From contig DXDV01000169.1 in the NCBI GenBank assembly GCA_019115345.1, positions 1 to 13,055 of the forward strand: DNA of 13,055 nt, written 5' to 3'. The notes beneath the pieces were generated by a model that was not told the DNA's origin, did no database searches, and was given only the letters and a program-made list of their open reading frames with translations. This DNA is from Candidatus Intestinimonas stercorigallinarum (GTDB taxonomy: Bacteria; Bacillota; Clostridia; Oscillospirales; Oscillospiraceae). This document shows positions 1 to 6,388 of the stretch, one piece after another. Numbering within the stretch: position 1 is the stretch's first letter; the number at the start of each line of letters is the position of its first letter. A program made the position numbers and the translations under genes.

Positions 1-825
1 GCCACCTTCCCCCTCTACGCCGTCTACTCCTACCAGGCCTACACCTACAAGGAGGGCAACTCCCTCTTCATCCACGCCCCCCGGCCGGAGCTCTCCACCG
101 CGGAGAACATCCTCACCCTCCTCCGGGCCGACACCAACTACTCCTTCTGGGAGGCCCACATCCTGGACATCTGCCTCATGCTCCACGCCGAGCACGGCGG
201 CGGCAACAACTCCACCTTCACCACCCACGTGGTCACCTCCTCGGGCACCGACACCTACTCCTGCATGGCGGCCGCCCTGGCCTCCCTGAAGGGGCCCAAG
301 CACGGCGGCGCCAACATCAAGGTCATCCAGATGTTCGAGGACATGAAGCGGAGCATCCGGGACTGGACCGACGAGGAGGAGATCTCCGCCTACCTGAAGG
401 CCCTCCTCCACGGGGAGGCCTTCGACCGGGCGGGGCTCATCTACGGCATGGGCCACGCCGTCTACTCCCTCTCCGACCCCCGGGCCAACATCCTCCGCCG
501 GTTCGTGGAGACCCTCTCCCGAGAGAAGGGCCGCTCCAGCGAGTACGCCCTCTACGCCCGGGTGGAGCGGCTGGCCCCCCAGATCATCGCCAACGAGCGG
601 AAGATCTACAAGGGAGTGGCCGCCAACGTGGACTTCTACTCCGGCTTCGTCTATCACATGCTGGACCTGCCCCTGGAGCTCTACACCCCCCTCTTCGCCA
701 TGGCCCGCATCGCCGGGTGGAGCGCCCACCGGATGGAGGAGCTCATCAACATGGGGAAGATCATCCGCCCCGCCTACAAGTACGTGGGCGCCCACCGGGA
801 CTACGTCCCCCTGGACCAGAGATGA
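1..825 (+). CDS. Citrate synthase, C-terminal part (5' end outside window)
   Basis: The reading frame is open from base 1, giving 274 residues without a start codon, so the N-terminal part lies upstream of the window. The enzyme condenses acetyl-CoA with oxaloacetate to citrate in the cytosol. In fragment numbering, LMLHAEHGGGNN (residues 59-70) carries the oxaloacetate-binding/catalytic histidine, LKGPKHGGAN (97-104) carries the second catalytic histidine (H101), and NVDFYSG carries the catalytic aspartate (D211). The tail ARIAGWSAHRMEEL...RPAYKYVG is the typical C-terminus of the family. The fold and motifs are those of ordinary (Si-type) citrate synthase; a 2-methylcitrate synthase cannot be excluded from a fragment. 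The gene ends in TGA at 823-825 and is followed within five bases by a strong hairpin, so it is the last gene of its transcript and unrelated to the downstream eut genes. Confidence 0.93.
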   Translation, partial: ATFPLYAVYSYQAYTYKEGNSLFIHAPRPELSTAENILTLLRADTNYSFWEAHILDICLMLHAEHGGGNNSTFTTHVVTSSGTDTYSCMAAALASLKGPKHGGANIKVIQMFEDMKRSIRDWTDEEEISAYLKALLHGEAFDRAGLIYGMGHAVYSLSDPRANILRRFVETLSREKGRSSEYALYARVERLAPQIIANERKIYKGVAANVDFYSGFVYHMLDLPLELYTPLFAMARIAGWSAHRMEELINMGKIIRPAYKYVGAHRDYVPLDQR

Positions 826-829
826 ACCC

Positions 830-858
830 AGGGCCCGGCGCGCTGCGCGCCGGGCCCT
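830..858 (+). terminator. GC-rich hairpin after citrate synthase
   Basis: AGGGCCCGGCGCGC (830-843) and its exact reverse complement (845-858) form a 14-bp stem, five bases after the citrate synthase stop. There is no T-run directly after it. Instead it is followed by CAGCTTGTCGAA (859-870), the reverse complement of a motif found again at 3766-3777. It is probably a transcription end or mRNA 3' stabiliser, working without a classical U-tail. Confidence 0.6.
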
Positions 859-1068
859 CAGCTTGTCGAAGGAGTCCAAATGCGTTAGATTATGTGCAAG
901 AGCCTCGCAGAGTTCCGTTGTCCGCAGACGACGGAATAAAATGAAATTTGTTTTTTCCGGCGACATGTGCGTCGGAAAAAACTCTGCTCAGCCTGCAAGC
1001 GTGCGAGCGCAGCGAGTGCGACGCAGCAGGCTGCAACTTTTCGAGCACGTGCTTGCACGTGCGAGAGC
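859..1068. other. Hairpin-dense intergenic stretch
   Basis: This is the bulk of a 315-base gap with no convincing gene. In order it holds the 12-mer CAGCTTGTCGAA (859-870, inverted copy of 3766-3777); a 10-bp stem with loop CGCA (913-922/927-936, one G-T pair); a second A/T-flanked hairpin (950-982, listed separately); a stem of CAGCCTGC/GCAGGCTG (989-996/1026-1033) enclosing a further GC-rich partial palindrome; and two copies of the self-complementary octamer GCACGTGC separated by TT (1045-1052, 1055-1062), ending seven bases before the -35 box of the next promoter. Short open frames here lack ribosome binding sites and look random. The octamer pair is placed like an operator, but no regulator can be named. 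Confidence 0.5.
950..982. terminator. Probable bidirectional terminator
   Basis: GTTTTTTCCG (950-959) pairs perfectly with CGGAAAAAAC (973-982). The stem carries six T on one arm and six A on the other, which is the form of a terminator able to act on both strands. It insulates the citrate synthase transcript from the class II aldolase gene. The stem position and runs are seen directly; termination is inferred. Confidence 0.5.
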
Positions 1069-1097
1069 TTGTCAAGCGCCCGCCCAGAGGGTATAAT
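1069..1097 (+). promoter_or_regulatory. Sigma-A type promoter of the class II aldolase gene
   Basis: TTGTCA (1069-1074) and TATAAT (1092-1097) are separated by exactly 17 bases, a near-consensus housekeeping promoter. The start of transcription is expected near 1104, leaving a leader of about 37 bases before the ATG at 1141. The paired octamers GCACGTGC lie immediately upstream and could be a regulator site. Confidence 0.82.
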
Positions 1098-1140
1098 GAA
1101 GGGGACAAGCACCGCGTGTGCGCAGATAAGGAGGCGCGTT

Positions 1141-1767
1141 ATGGATTACGAGACCCAAAGACGGCTCATGTGCGAGCTGGGCCGCAAGATGTGGGACCGG
1201 GGCTGGGTGGCCGCCAACGACGGCAACCTCAGCCGCAGACTGGGGGAGGGCCTGTTTTTGGTGACCCCCGCCGGGGTGAGCAAGGGCGCCCTCACCACCG
1301 ACATGCTGCTGGTGGTGGACAGCCTGGGCCGGATGACCGCCCCATCCTCCTACCGTCCCTCCTCGGAGCTCCCCCTCCACCTGGCCTGCTACCAGGCCCG
1401 GCCGGACGTGGGGGCGGTCTGCCACGCCCATCCCCCCGCCGCCACCGCCTTCGCCTGCGCCCATCTGGGGCTGGAGGAGCCCCTCCTCGGGGAGGCCGTC
1501 ATGGCGCTGGGCCCGGTGCCCTGCGCCCCCTACGGCCGCACCGGCACCGCCGAGCTCCCCGCCGCCGTCCTCCCCTTCCTCCCCGGCCACGACGCCCTTC
1601 TCCTGGCAAACCACGGGGCCGTCACCCTGGGCCCCGACCTGGAGCGGGCCTACTGGCGGATGGAGATCCTGGAGCACACCGCTCAGATCCACCTGAACGT
1701 CCGGCTGCTGGGGGGCGGCGTCCCCCTCGCCCCGGAGCAGGCCGCCGCGCTGCGGGGCGGCGCGTGA
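1141..1767 (+). CDS. Class II aldolase (L-fuculose-phosphate aldolase-like)
   Basis: The product is 208 residues, the usual length for fuculose-1-phosphate aldolase and relatives, which cleave a sugar phosphate (typically to dihydroxyacetone phosphate plus an aldehyde) using a zinc ion. The putative zinc ligands are H95 and H97 in CHAHPP and H158 in LANHGAV; E76 in PSSELPLH matches the catalytic acid of FucA. CAPYGRTGT and the C-terminal ILEHTAQIHL also match the family. ATG at 1141 is chosen because TAAGGAGG (1127-1134) sits six bases before it and a near-perfect promoter ends at 1097; the in-frame extension upstream would begin before that promoter. It is monocistronic by layout. Class II aldolases occur in fucose/rhamnose microcompartments, but promoter and distance argue that this gene is not part of the eut operon. 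The real substrate (fuculose-, ribulose- or methylthioribulose-phosphate) cannot be told from sequence. Confidence 0.88.
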   Translation: MDYETQRRLMCELGRKMWDRGWVAANDGNLSRRLGEGLFLVTPAGVSKGALTTDMLLVVDSLGRMTAPSSYRPSSELPLHLACYQARPDVGAVCHAHPPAATAFACAHLGLEEPLLGEAVMALGPVPCAPYGRTGTAELPAAVLPFLPGHDALLLANHGAVTLGPDLERAYWRMEILEHTAQIHLNVRLLGGGVPLAPEQAAALRGGA

Positions 1768-1794
1768 CCGCCGGAGGGGCGGAAAATTCCCCTC

Positions 1795-1823
1795 TTGCGC
1801 CCCAGGGCCGTTTCTGGTATACT
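1795..1823 (+). promoter_or_regulatory. Promoter of the structured leader/ncRNA
   Basis: TTGCGC (1795-1800) and TATACT (1818-1823) have a 17-base spacer. Both boxes differ modestly from consensus. Transcription would begin near 1830 and run into a folded stretch ending at the terminator at 1976-2014. Confidence 0.6.
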
Positions 1824-1829
1824 GGGACC

Positions 1830-2014
1830 ATCTTATGGCAGCGCGCGCGGAACAAAGTCAAACGCGCCCGGACCGCCGGAGCGGTCTGTTCCGCGGATAT
1901 ATTAAGTAAGAAGGGTCTGGTGAGTCCCTGTGGACCGACCTCCGCCCAGTCAGGCAGTAAATGATGGTTTTTTGAAAGGGCAGCCTTAGCCAGCCGGCGT
2001 AAGGCTGTCCTTTT
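1830..2014 (+). ncRNA. Candidate structured RNA or attenuating leader, family not recognised
   Basis: About 185 nt lie between a plausible promoter and a good intrinsic terminator, with no convincing open frame. Visible pairings are CGCGGAACA with TGTTCCGCG, enclosing GACCGC-CGGA-GCGGTC; a bulged stem GGTC(TGGTGA)GTCC-CTGT-GGAC(C)GACC; and an outer pairing of ACCATC near the 5' end with GATGGT just before the terminator. This is either a free small RNA or a riboswitch-like leader controlling the CBS-domain gene, whose ATG lies about 90 bases beyond the terminator. I compared it by memory with 6S, SRP, tmRNA, cobalamin, M-box, Mn (yybP-ykoY), NiCo, T-box, TPP, FMN, SAM and fluoride elements and found none of their conserved boxes. 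The identity is therefore open. Confidence 0.45.
1976..2014 (+). terminator. Intrinsic terminator in the CBS-gene leader
   Basis: A 13-bp stem (1976-1988 with 2000-2012, one G-T pair) with an 11-base loop is followed by TTTT and, after GCGCGC, by TTTTTT (2021-2026). It closes the candidate RNA starting near 1830. GC-rich complementary stretches directly downstream (2027-2060) could form competing folds, as in attenuators. Confidence 0.75.
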
Positions 2015-2102
2015 GCGCGCTTTTTTCCCCGCCGGGCTCCGCCGGGGCCGACGCCCCGTGGACATACATCATATTGAAAAGAAAGTTGAGTTGATCGTCC
2101 TT

Positions 2103-3371
2103 ATGGACCCCCAAAGTATTGCAATGATCGCCGCTATGGTGTTGATGGTGGTCTTTTCGGCCTACTTCTCCGCCACGGAGACCGCCTTCACCTCCCTCAA
2201 CCGCATCCGGCTCAAGAGCCGGGCCGACGCCGGGGACCGCCGGGCCGCCCGGGCCCTGGCCATGGCGGAGGACTACGACCGGCTGCTCTCCACCATCCTC
2301 ATCGGCAACAACATCGTGAACATCACGGCCTCCACCCTGGGCACGGTGCTCTTCACCAAGCACGTGGGCTCGGCCTACGGCCCGGCGGTGTCCACCGTGG
2401 TGCTCACCGTCATCATCCTGATCTTCGGCGAGATCTCCCCCAAGAGCCTGGCCAAGGAGCAGCCCGAGGCCTTCGCCATGTTCTCCGCCCCCATCCTGCG
2501 GGTGCTGCTGCTGATCCTCCGCCCCGTGAACTTCCTCTTCGCCCAGTGGAAGCGGCTGCTCAGCCTGATCTTCCGGCACAGCGACGGCGGCGGCATCACC
2601 GAGGAGGAGCTCATCACCATGGTGGATCAGGCCGAGAACGAGGGGGGCCTGGACCAGGACGAGAGCCAGCTCATCCGCTCGGCCATCGAGTTCAGCGACC
2701 TGGAGGTGGAGGAGATCCTCACCCCCCGGGTGGACATCGTGGCGGTGGAGGACACCGACTCCATGGACGACATCGCCAAGGCCTTCGCCGAGAGCGGCTA
2801 CTCCCGGCTGCCGGTCTACCACGAGGACATCGACAACATCGTGGGCGTCATCCACGAAAAGGACTTCCACGCCGCCCGCTACCACGGCCACGACGACGTC
2901 TCCGCCATCGTCTCCACCGTGCTCTACACCACCGCCAACACCAAGATCTCCGACCTGCTGCGCATCCTTCAGAAGGCCAAGGCCCACATGGTCATCGTGG
3001 TGGACGAGTACGGCGGCACCGAGGGCCTGTGCACCCTGGAGGACATCGTGGAGGAGCTGGTGGGCGAGATCTGGGACGAGCACGACGAGGTCATCGAGGA
3101 GTTCAAAAAGGAGCCCGACGGCAGCTACCTCATCTCCTGCAACGCCAACCTCACCGACCTCTACGACCTCTTCTCCATCAAGGGGGAGAGCGACTCCACC
3201 ACCGTCTCCGGCTGGGTCATGGAGGAGGTGGGCCGGGTGCCCGAGGAGGGGGACCACTTCGTCTACGAGAACCTGGACGTCACCGTCACCAAGGTGGACC
3301 ACCGCCGGGTGCTGGAGATCCGGGTGGTGGTTCTGGAGGACCCCCAGGACGGGGAACAGAACGAGAAGTAA
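2103..3371 (+). CDS. CNNM/CorC-type membrane protein with CBS pair (hemolysin C family)
   Basis: The product is 422 residues. The order is an N-terminal DUF21/CNNM membrane domain (about 1-180, with hydrophobic segments near 5-25, 65-85, 95-115 and 130-150), a pair of CBS domains (about 200-320) and a C-terminal CorC_HlyC domain (about 335-415). Family hallmarks are FSAYFSATETAF at the first helix, FGEISPKSLAKEQPE, LTPRVDIVAVE and VDEYGGTEGLCTLEDIVEE. Relatives are Mg2+ (or other cation) transporters or efflux proteins regulated by nucleotide binding to CBS; many are misnamed hemolysins. ATG at 2103 gives the standard family N-terminus, although no strong ribosome site precedes it; an in-frame TTG at 2013 lies inside the terminator hairpin and is rejected. 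The gene is flanked by its own leader and terminator, so it is a single-gene unit. A metal-responsive leader would fit, but this is inference. Confidence 0.92.
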   Translation: MDPQSIAMIAAMVLMVVFSAYFSATETAFTSLNRIRLKSRADAGDRRAARALAMAEDYDRLLSTILIGNNIVNITASTLGTVLFTKHVGSAYGPAVSTVVLTVIILIFGEISPKSLAKEQPEAFAMFSAPILRVLLLILRPVNFLFAQWKRLLSLIFRHSDGGGITEEELITMVDQAENEGGLDQDESQLIRSAIEFSDLEVEEILTPRVDIVAVEDTDSMDDIAKAFAESGYSRLPVYHEDIDNIVGVIHEKDFHAARYHGHDDVSAIVSTVLYTTANTKISDLLRILQKAKAHMVIVVDEYGGTEGLCTLEDIVEELVGEIWDEHDEVIEEFKKEPDGSYLISCNANLTDLYDLFSIKGESDSTTVSGWVMEEVGRVPEEGDHFVYENLDVTVTKVDHRRVLEIRVVVLEDPQDGEQNEK

Positions 3372-3376
3372 AGCAC

Positions 3377-3409
3377 GCCCCCGGCGGTCTCAGACCGCCG
3401 GGGGCTTTT
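3377..3409 (+). terminator. Terminator of the CBS-domain gene
   Basis: GCCCCCGGCGGTCT (3377-3390) pairs perfectly with 3392-3405 and is followed by TTTT (3406-3409), five bases after the stop codon. The T-run is at the same time the first bases of the first 179-base repeat unit. Confidence 0.88.
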
Positions 3410-3763
3410 CGACAGCCTGCATCCCGTTCCTTTCCTGCCCTCTCCAGGGCGGAAAAGTCCTCGCTTTGTTCGCCGCAGCCCTTGCCCTGCAAGGGCTGCG
3501 GGGGATGTGATCCCATTCGAGGCGGGCTGCCGCCCCCTCGAGCTCCCCTGCGCCTCCGCGGCACGTCTGCCGGCTCACGGAGGTTTTTCGACAGCCTGCA
3601 TCCCGTTACTTTCCCACCCCAGTTGGGGTGGGAAAGTCCTCGCTTCGCTCGCTGTAGCCATTGCAAGGCAAGGGCTACAGGGGATGTCATCCCATTCGAG
3701 GCGGGCTGCCGCCCCCTCGAGCTCCCCCGCCGAAACCGAGCGTACATCTCACGCAACAGAGGT
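3406..3763. repeat. Two tandem 179-base structured repeats
   Basis: TTTTCGACAGCCTGC opens unit 1 at 3406 and unit 2 at 3585; a third, diverging start (TTTTCGACAAGCTG) begins at 3764, again exactly 179 bases on. Each unit has three parts. Hairpin A is at 3430-3457 and 3609-3636 (12-bp arms). Hairpin B is at 3473-3501 and 3652-3680 (12-bp arms). A block of 39 bases (3510-3548, 3689-3727), identical in both units, contains a partly palindromic TCGAGG...CCTCGA core. Between the units hairpin A changes a G-C pair to A-T and a T-A to C-G, and hairpin B changes two C-G pairs to T-A, so structure is preserved while sequence drifts. The region has no credible gene. It looks like an interspersed repeat family of the genome, perhaps transcribed. 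Confidence 0.8.
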
Positions 3764-3765
3764 TT

Positions 3766-3777
3766 TTCGACAAGCTG
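3766..3777 (+). repeat. TTCGACAAGCTG motif
   Basis: This 12-mer is the exact reverse complement of 859-870, and near-copies (TTCGACAGCCTG) start units 1 and 2 of the tandem repeat. In each setting it lies next to a GC-rich hairpin (ending 858, ending 3405, starting 3780), so it looks like a boundary sequence of terminator-linked repeats. Confidence 0.55.
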
Positions 3778-3779
3778 GA

Positions 3780-3811
3780 GGGAGGCTGTGTTTGGACACA
3801 GCCTCCCTTTT
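3780..3811 (+). terminator. Intrinsic terminator upstream of eutG
   Basis: GGGAGGCTGTGT (3780-3791), loop TTGG, perfect complement 3796-3807, then TTTT (3808-3811). It either ends transcripts crossing the repeats or is an attenuator for the eut operon, whose first gene here starts 121 bases later. Firmicute eut operons are often controlled by EutV antitermination at such terminators, but the paired small hairpins EutV needs were not recognised here. Confidence 0.8.
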
Positions 3812-3932
3812 CTGCGCCTATTTGGGCCGTTTCAGCGGTTGCCGCGATTTGGGCCTATATTTTTTCGTTCTTTTGCCATACTATCCCCTGTACCCAGAGG
3901 GAGAACGCAGCGCGAAAAGAAGGGGTGTCGGT
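3812..3932 (+). other. Leader of the eut operon
   Basis: This is the only AT-richer stretch nearby (CCTATATTTTTTCG at 3854-3867), so an operon promoter is expected here, but no -35/-10 pair with good spacing could be assigned. ATTTGGGCC occurs twice (3820-3828 and 3847-3855), flanking a small GCGG-TTG-CCGC hairpin; a 9-base direct repeat at 27-base spacing could be a regulator site. AAAAGAAGGGG (3915-3925) is the ribosome binding site of eutG. Confidence 0.35.
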
Positions 3933-5009
3933 ATGGAACGATTCTCGATCAGGCCCAGGATCACCTTTGGGCCGGGGGCCCTGGCCGAGCTGGAGGCCCT
4001 GGCGGGGAAGCGGGTGCTGCTGGTCACCGACGGCTTCCTGGCCTCCTCGGGGCTGGCGGGCCGGGCGGCGGAGCGGCTCACCGGGCCGGTGGAGGTCTTT
4101 GACAAGGTGGAGCCCGACCCCTCCCTCCGCCTGGTGGCGGAGGGGGTGGCCGCCCTGGAGGCCTTCCAGCCCGACGTGGTGGCGGCCTTCGGGGGCGGCT
4201 CCCCCATGGACTGCGCCAAGGCCATGTGCTGGTTCTCCCGGCGCAGGCCGCCCCTGTGGTGCATCCCCACCACGGCGGGCACCGGCAGCGAGGTCACCTC
4301 CTTCGCCGTCCTCACCGACACCGACCGGGGGGTGAAGGTCCCCCTGGTGGAGGAGGGGCTCCTGCCCGAGGCGGCCATCCTGGACCCCGCCCTCCTGGCG
4401 GGGGTGCCGGCCAAGGTCACCGCCGACACGGGCATGGACGTGCTCACCCACGCCGCCGAGGCCTACGTGGCCCGGGGGCACAGCCCCTTCAGCGACGCCC
4501 TGGCGGAGAAGGCCTTCACCCTGGCCTACGCCCGCCTCCCCGCCGCCTTCGCCGGGGATGGGGAGGCCAGGGGGGACATGCTCCTTGCTTCCTGCATGGC
4601 GGGCATGGCCTTCAACGCCGCCGGGCTGGGGGCCTGCCACGCCCTGGCCCACGCCCTGGGCGGGCGGTTCCACCTGCCCCACGGCCGGCTCAACGCCCTC
4701 TTGCTGCCGGAGGTGATGGCCTGCAACGCCGGGGACCGCTGGGTGGTGGCCCGGTACGCCGCCCTGGCCAAGGCCTGCGGCCTGGCGGGCACCCACCGGG
4801 CCCTCTCCGCCGCCCTGGTCCGGCTGCGGACGGGACTGGGGCTGCCCAACCGGCTGGAGGTGGAGCCGGAGGCCCTGGGGGCCGCCCTGGAGGACCTGAC
4901 CGCCGCCACTCTGGCCGACCGCTGCATGGAGCAAAACCCCGTCCGGCTGGGGCCGGAGGAGGTCAAGGCCCTGCTGGTCCGGGCGGGAGGACTGGGGGGA
5001 CGGCCGTGA
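3933..5009 (+). CDS. eutG: EutG, iron-dependent alcohol dehydrogenase
   Basis: This group III, iron-containing alcohol dehydrogenase of 358 residues reduces acetaldehyde to ethanol with NADH, regenerating NAD+ inside or at the ethanolamine microcompartment. The NAD-binding motif GGGSPMDCAKAM starts at residue 87, followed by IPTTAGTGSE (111-120). The iron ligands predicted from FucO are all present with the right spacing: D169 and H173 (TGMDVLTHAAEAY), H236 (GACHALAH) and H250 (HLPHGRLNALLLP). ATG 3933 is preceded by AAGAAGGGG; the open frame further upstream runs through repeats and a terminator and is not coding. Its TGA overlaps the GTG start of eutA by four bases, so the two are translationally coupled. 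The family is broad (1,3-propanediol, lactaldehyde or ethanol dehydrogenases); the assignment to EutG rests on context and is strong. Confidence 0.92.
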   Translation: MERFSIRPRITFGPGALAELEALAGKRVLLVTDGFLASSGLAGRAAERLTGPVEVFDKVEPDPSLRLVAEGVAALEAFQPDVVAAFGGGSPMDCAKAMCWFSRRRPPLWCIPTTAGTGSEVTSFAVLTDTDRGVKVPLVEEGLLPEAAILDPALLAGVPAKVTADTGMDVLTHAAEAYVARGHSPFSDALAEKAFTLAYARLPAAFAGDGEARGDMLLASCMAGMAFNAAGLGACHALAHALGGRFHLPHGRLNALLLPEVMACNAGDRWVVARYAALAKACGLAGTHRALSAALVRLRTGLGLPNRLEVEPEALGAALEDLTAATLADRCMEQNPVRLGPEEVKALLVRAGGLGGRP

Positions 5010-6388
5010 GGGAGACGCTTCGGTCGGTAGGCATTGACATTGGTACAAGTACGACCCAATTGGTGATTTCCCACCTGACCCTGGAGAACCGGGCCAGTCC
5101 CTTCACGGTGCCCCGGGTGGCCATCACCGGCCGGGACATCGTCTACTGGGGCGGCATCCATTTCACCCCCCTCCGCTCCGACACCGTCATCGACGCCACC
5201 GGCGTCCGGGCCATCGTGGCCGGGGAGTATGAAAAAGCGGGCCTCCGGCGGGAGGAGGTGGAGACGGGGGCGGTCATCATCACCGGGGAGACCGCCCGGA
5301 AGGAGAACGCCCGGGAGGTCCTCTCCGCCCTCTCGGAATTCGCCGGGGACTTCGTGGTGGCCACCGCCGGGCCCGACCTGGAGTCCATCCTGGCCGCCCG
5401 GGGAGCGGGGGCGGATGAATACTCCAAGAAATATCGGTGCAAGCTATTGCACTTTGACATCGGCGGCGGCACCTCCAACCTGGCCCTCTTCGACCGCGGG
5501 AAGCTGCTGGAGACCGGCTGCCTGGACATCGGCGGGCGGCTGCTGAAAGTGGACGGCGGGGGCCGGGTGGTCTACCGCTCGCCCGCCCTCCGGCCCTGGG
5601 CCGAGCTGCTGCCCCCTATGGGCCGGCGGGTGGAGGCCGCCGATCTGGCCCCTCTGGTGGACGCCATGACGGCGGCCCTGGAGGAGGCGGTCCCGGAGGA
5701 TGTCCATGTCCTCTCCTTTTCCGGGGGCGTGGCCGACTGCATGTGGGAAGGGCCGTCAGATTGGCGGACCTATGGAGACGTCGGCCCCCTGCTGGGCCCC
5801 GCCCTCCGGCGGCGGCTGGAGGGGGCGGGCTATACCCTGGTCCGGGGGGCGGAGACCATTCGGGCCACGGTGGTGGGGGCGGGGGCCCACTCGGTGGAGG
5901 TCTCCGGCTCCACCATCTACTGCCGGGACGTGACCTTCCCCCTGAAAAACCTCCCCGTCCTCCGGCTCGCCCCCGAGGAGGAGGCCGCCGGGGAGGAGGC
6001 CCTGGCGGCGGCGGTGGAGCGGAAGCTCTCCTGGTACGCCGACCAGGAGGGGCTGAGCCAGGCGGCCCTGGCCCTCACCGGGGAGGTGTCACCCCCCTAC
6101 AAGCGGGTGGCACAGCTGGCCCGGGGGCTCCGGGCGGGGCTGGCCCCCCTGGAGGCGGCGGGGCACTTCCCTGTGGTGGTGGTGGAGCGGGACATGGCCA
6201 AGGTCCTGGGTCAGGCCATGGGGGGAGAGGGCCCCCTGCTGTGTCTGGACGGAGTGCGGGTCCGGGAAGGGGACTACATCGACATCGGCGCCCCCGTGGC
6301 CGGGGGCAGCGTGCTGCCGGTGGTGGTCAAGACCCTGGCCTTTACAAACAGTGAGCCCGGCGAGGACCGGGCGAGGAGGGACTTATGA
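5006..6388 (+). CDS. eutA: EutA, ethanolamine ammonia-lyase reactivase
   Basis: The product is 460 residues, the normal EutA length. EutA is an actin/Hsp70-type ATPase that replaces damaged cobalamin in the EutBC holoenzyme using ATP. The first phosphate loop VGIDIGTSTTQLVIS (residues 8-22) and the second HFDIGGGTSN (from about 149, with D151) are clear, as is SFSGGVADCM, which matches the adenosine-side motif. The GTG start at 5006 overlaps the eutG stop (GTGA), and the predicted N-terminus begins directly at the first strand of the ATPase fold, so no longer start is needed. The C-terminus overlaps eutB by four bases (ATGA). The gene order eutG-eutA-eutB-eutC is typical of clostridial eut loci. 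Confidence 0.94.
   Translation: MRETLRSVGIDIGTSTTQLVISHLTLENRASPFTVPRVAITGRDIVYWGGIHFTPLRSDTVIDATGVRAIVAGEYEKAGLRREEVETGAVIITGETARKENAREVLSALSEFAGDFVVATAGPDLESILAARGAGADEYSKKYRCKLLHFDIGGGTSNLALFDRGKLLETGCLDIGGRLLKVDGGGRVVYRSPALRPWAELLPPMGRRVEAADLAPLVDAMTAALEEAVPEDVHVLSFSGGVADCMWEGPSDWRTYGDVGPLLGPALRRRLEGAGYTLVRGAETIRATVVGAGAHSVEVSGSTIYCRDVTFPLKNLPVLRLAPEEEAAGEEALAAAVERKLSWYADQEGLSQAALALTGEVSPPYKRVAQLARGLRAGLAPLEAAGHFPVVVVERDMAKVLGQAMGGEGPLLCLDGVRVREGDYIDIGAPVAGGSVLPVVVKTLAFTNSEPGEDRARRDL

Noticed and set aside
948..1964. Plus-strand open frames overlapping the class II aldolase in other frames
   Set aside because: Low-complexity Arg/Pro/Gly products typical of off-frame reading in high-GC DNA; the frame with zinc ligands and the ribosome site is the real one.
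1830..2014. 6S RNA, cobalamin, M-box, Mn, NiCo or T-box identity for the leader
   Set aside because: The length would suit 6S RNA and context would suit a metal riboswitch, but none of the conserved sequence boxes could be found by eye.
1986..3302. Long minus-strand open frame opposite the CBS-domain gene, and similar long minus-strand frames opposite eutG, eutB, eutL/eutE and eutT
   Set aside because: They are antisense shadows of very GC-rich genes: compositions are dominated by Gly, Val, His and Pro repeats, no family motifs appear, no ribosome sites precede them, and the plus-strand genes are unmistakable.
3406..3763. CRISPR array
   Set aside because: The repeat is a long 179-base tandem unit with internal hairpins, not short repeats with unique spacers.
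3839..3861. TTGCCG (3839-3844) with TATATT (3856-3861) as the eut promoter
   Set aside because: The spacer is only 11 bases, too short for a sigma-A promoter; other pairings nearby are equally weak.
3507..3932. Upstream in-frame extension of eutG
   Set aside because: It runs through the tandem repeats and a terminator; the ATG at 3933 has a ribosome site and gives the normal family N-terminus.
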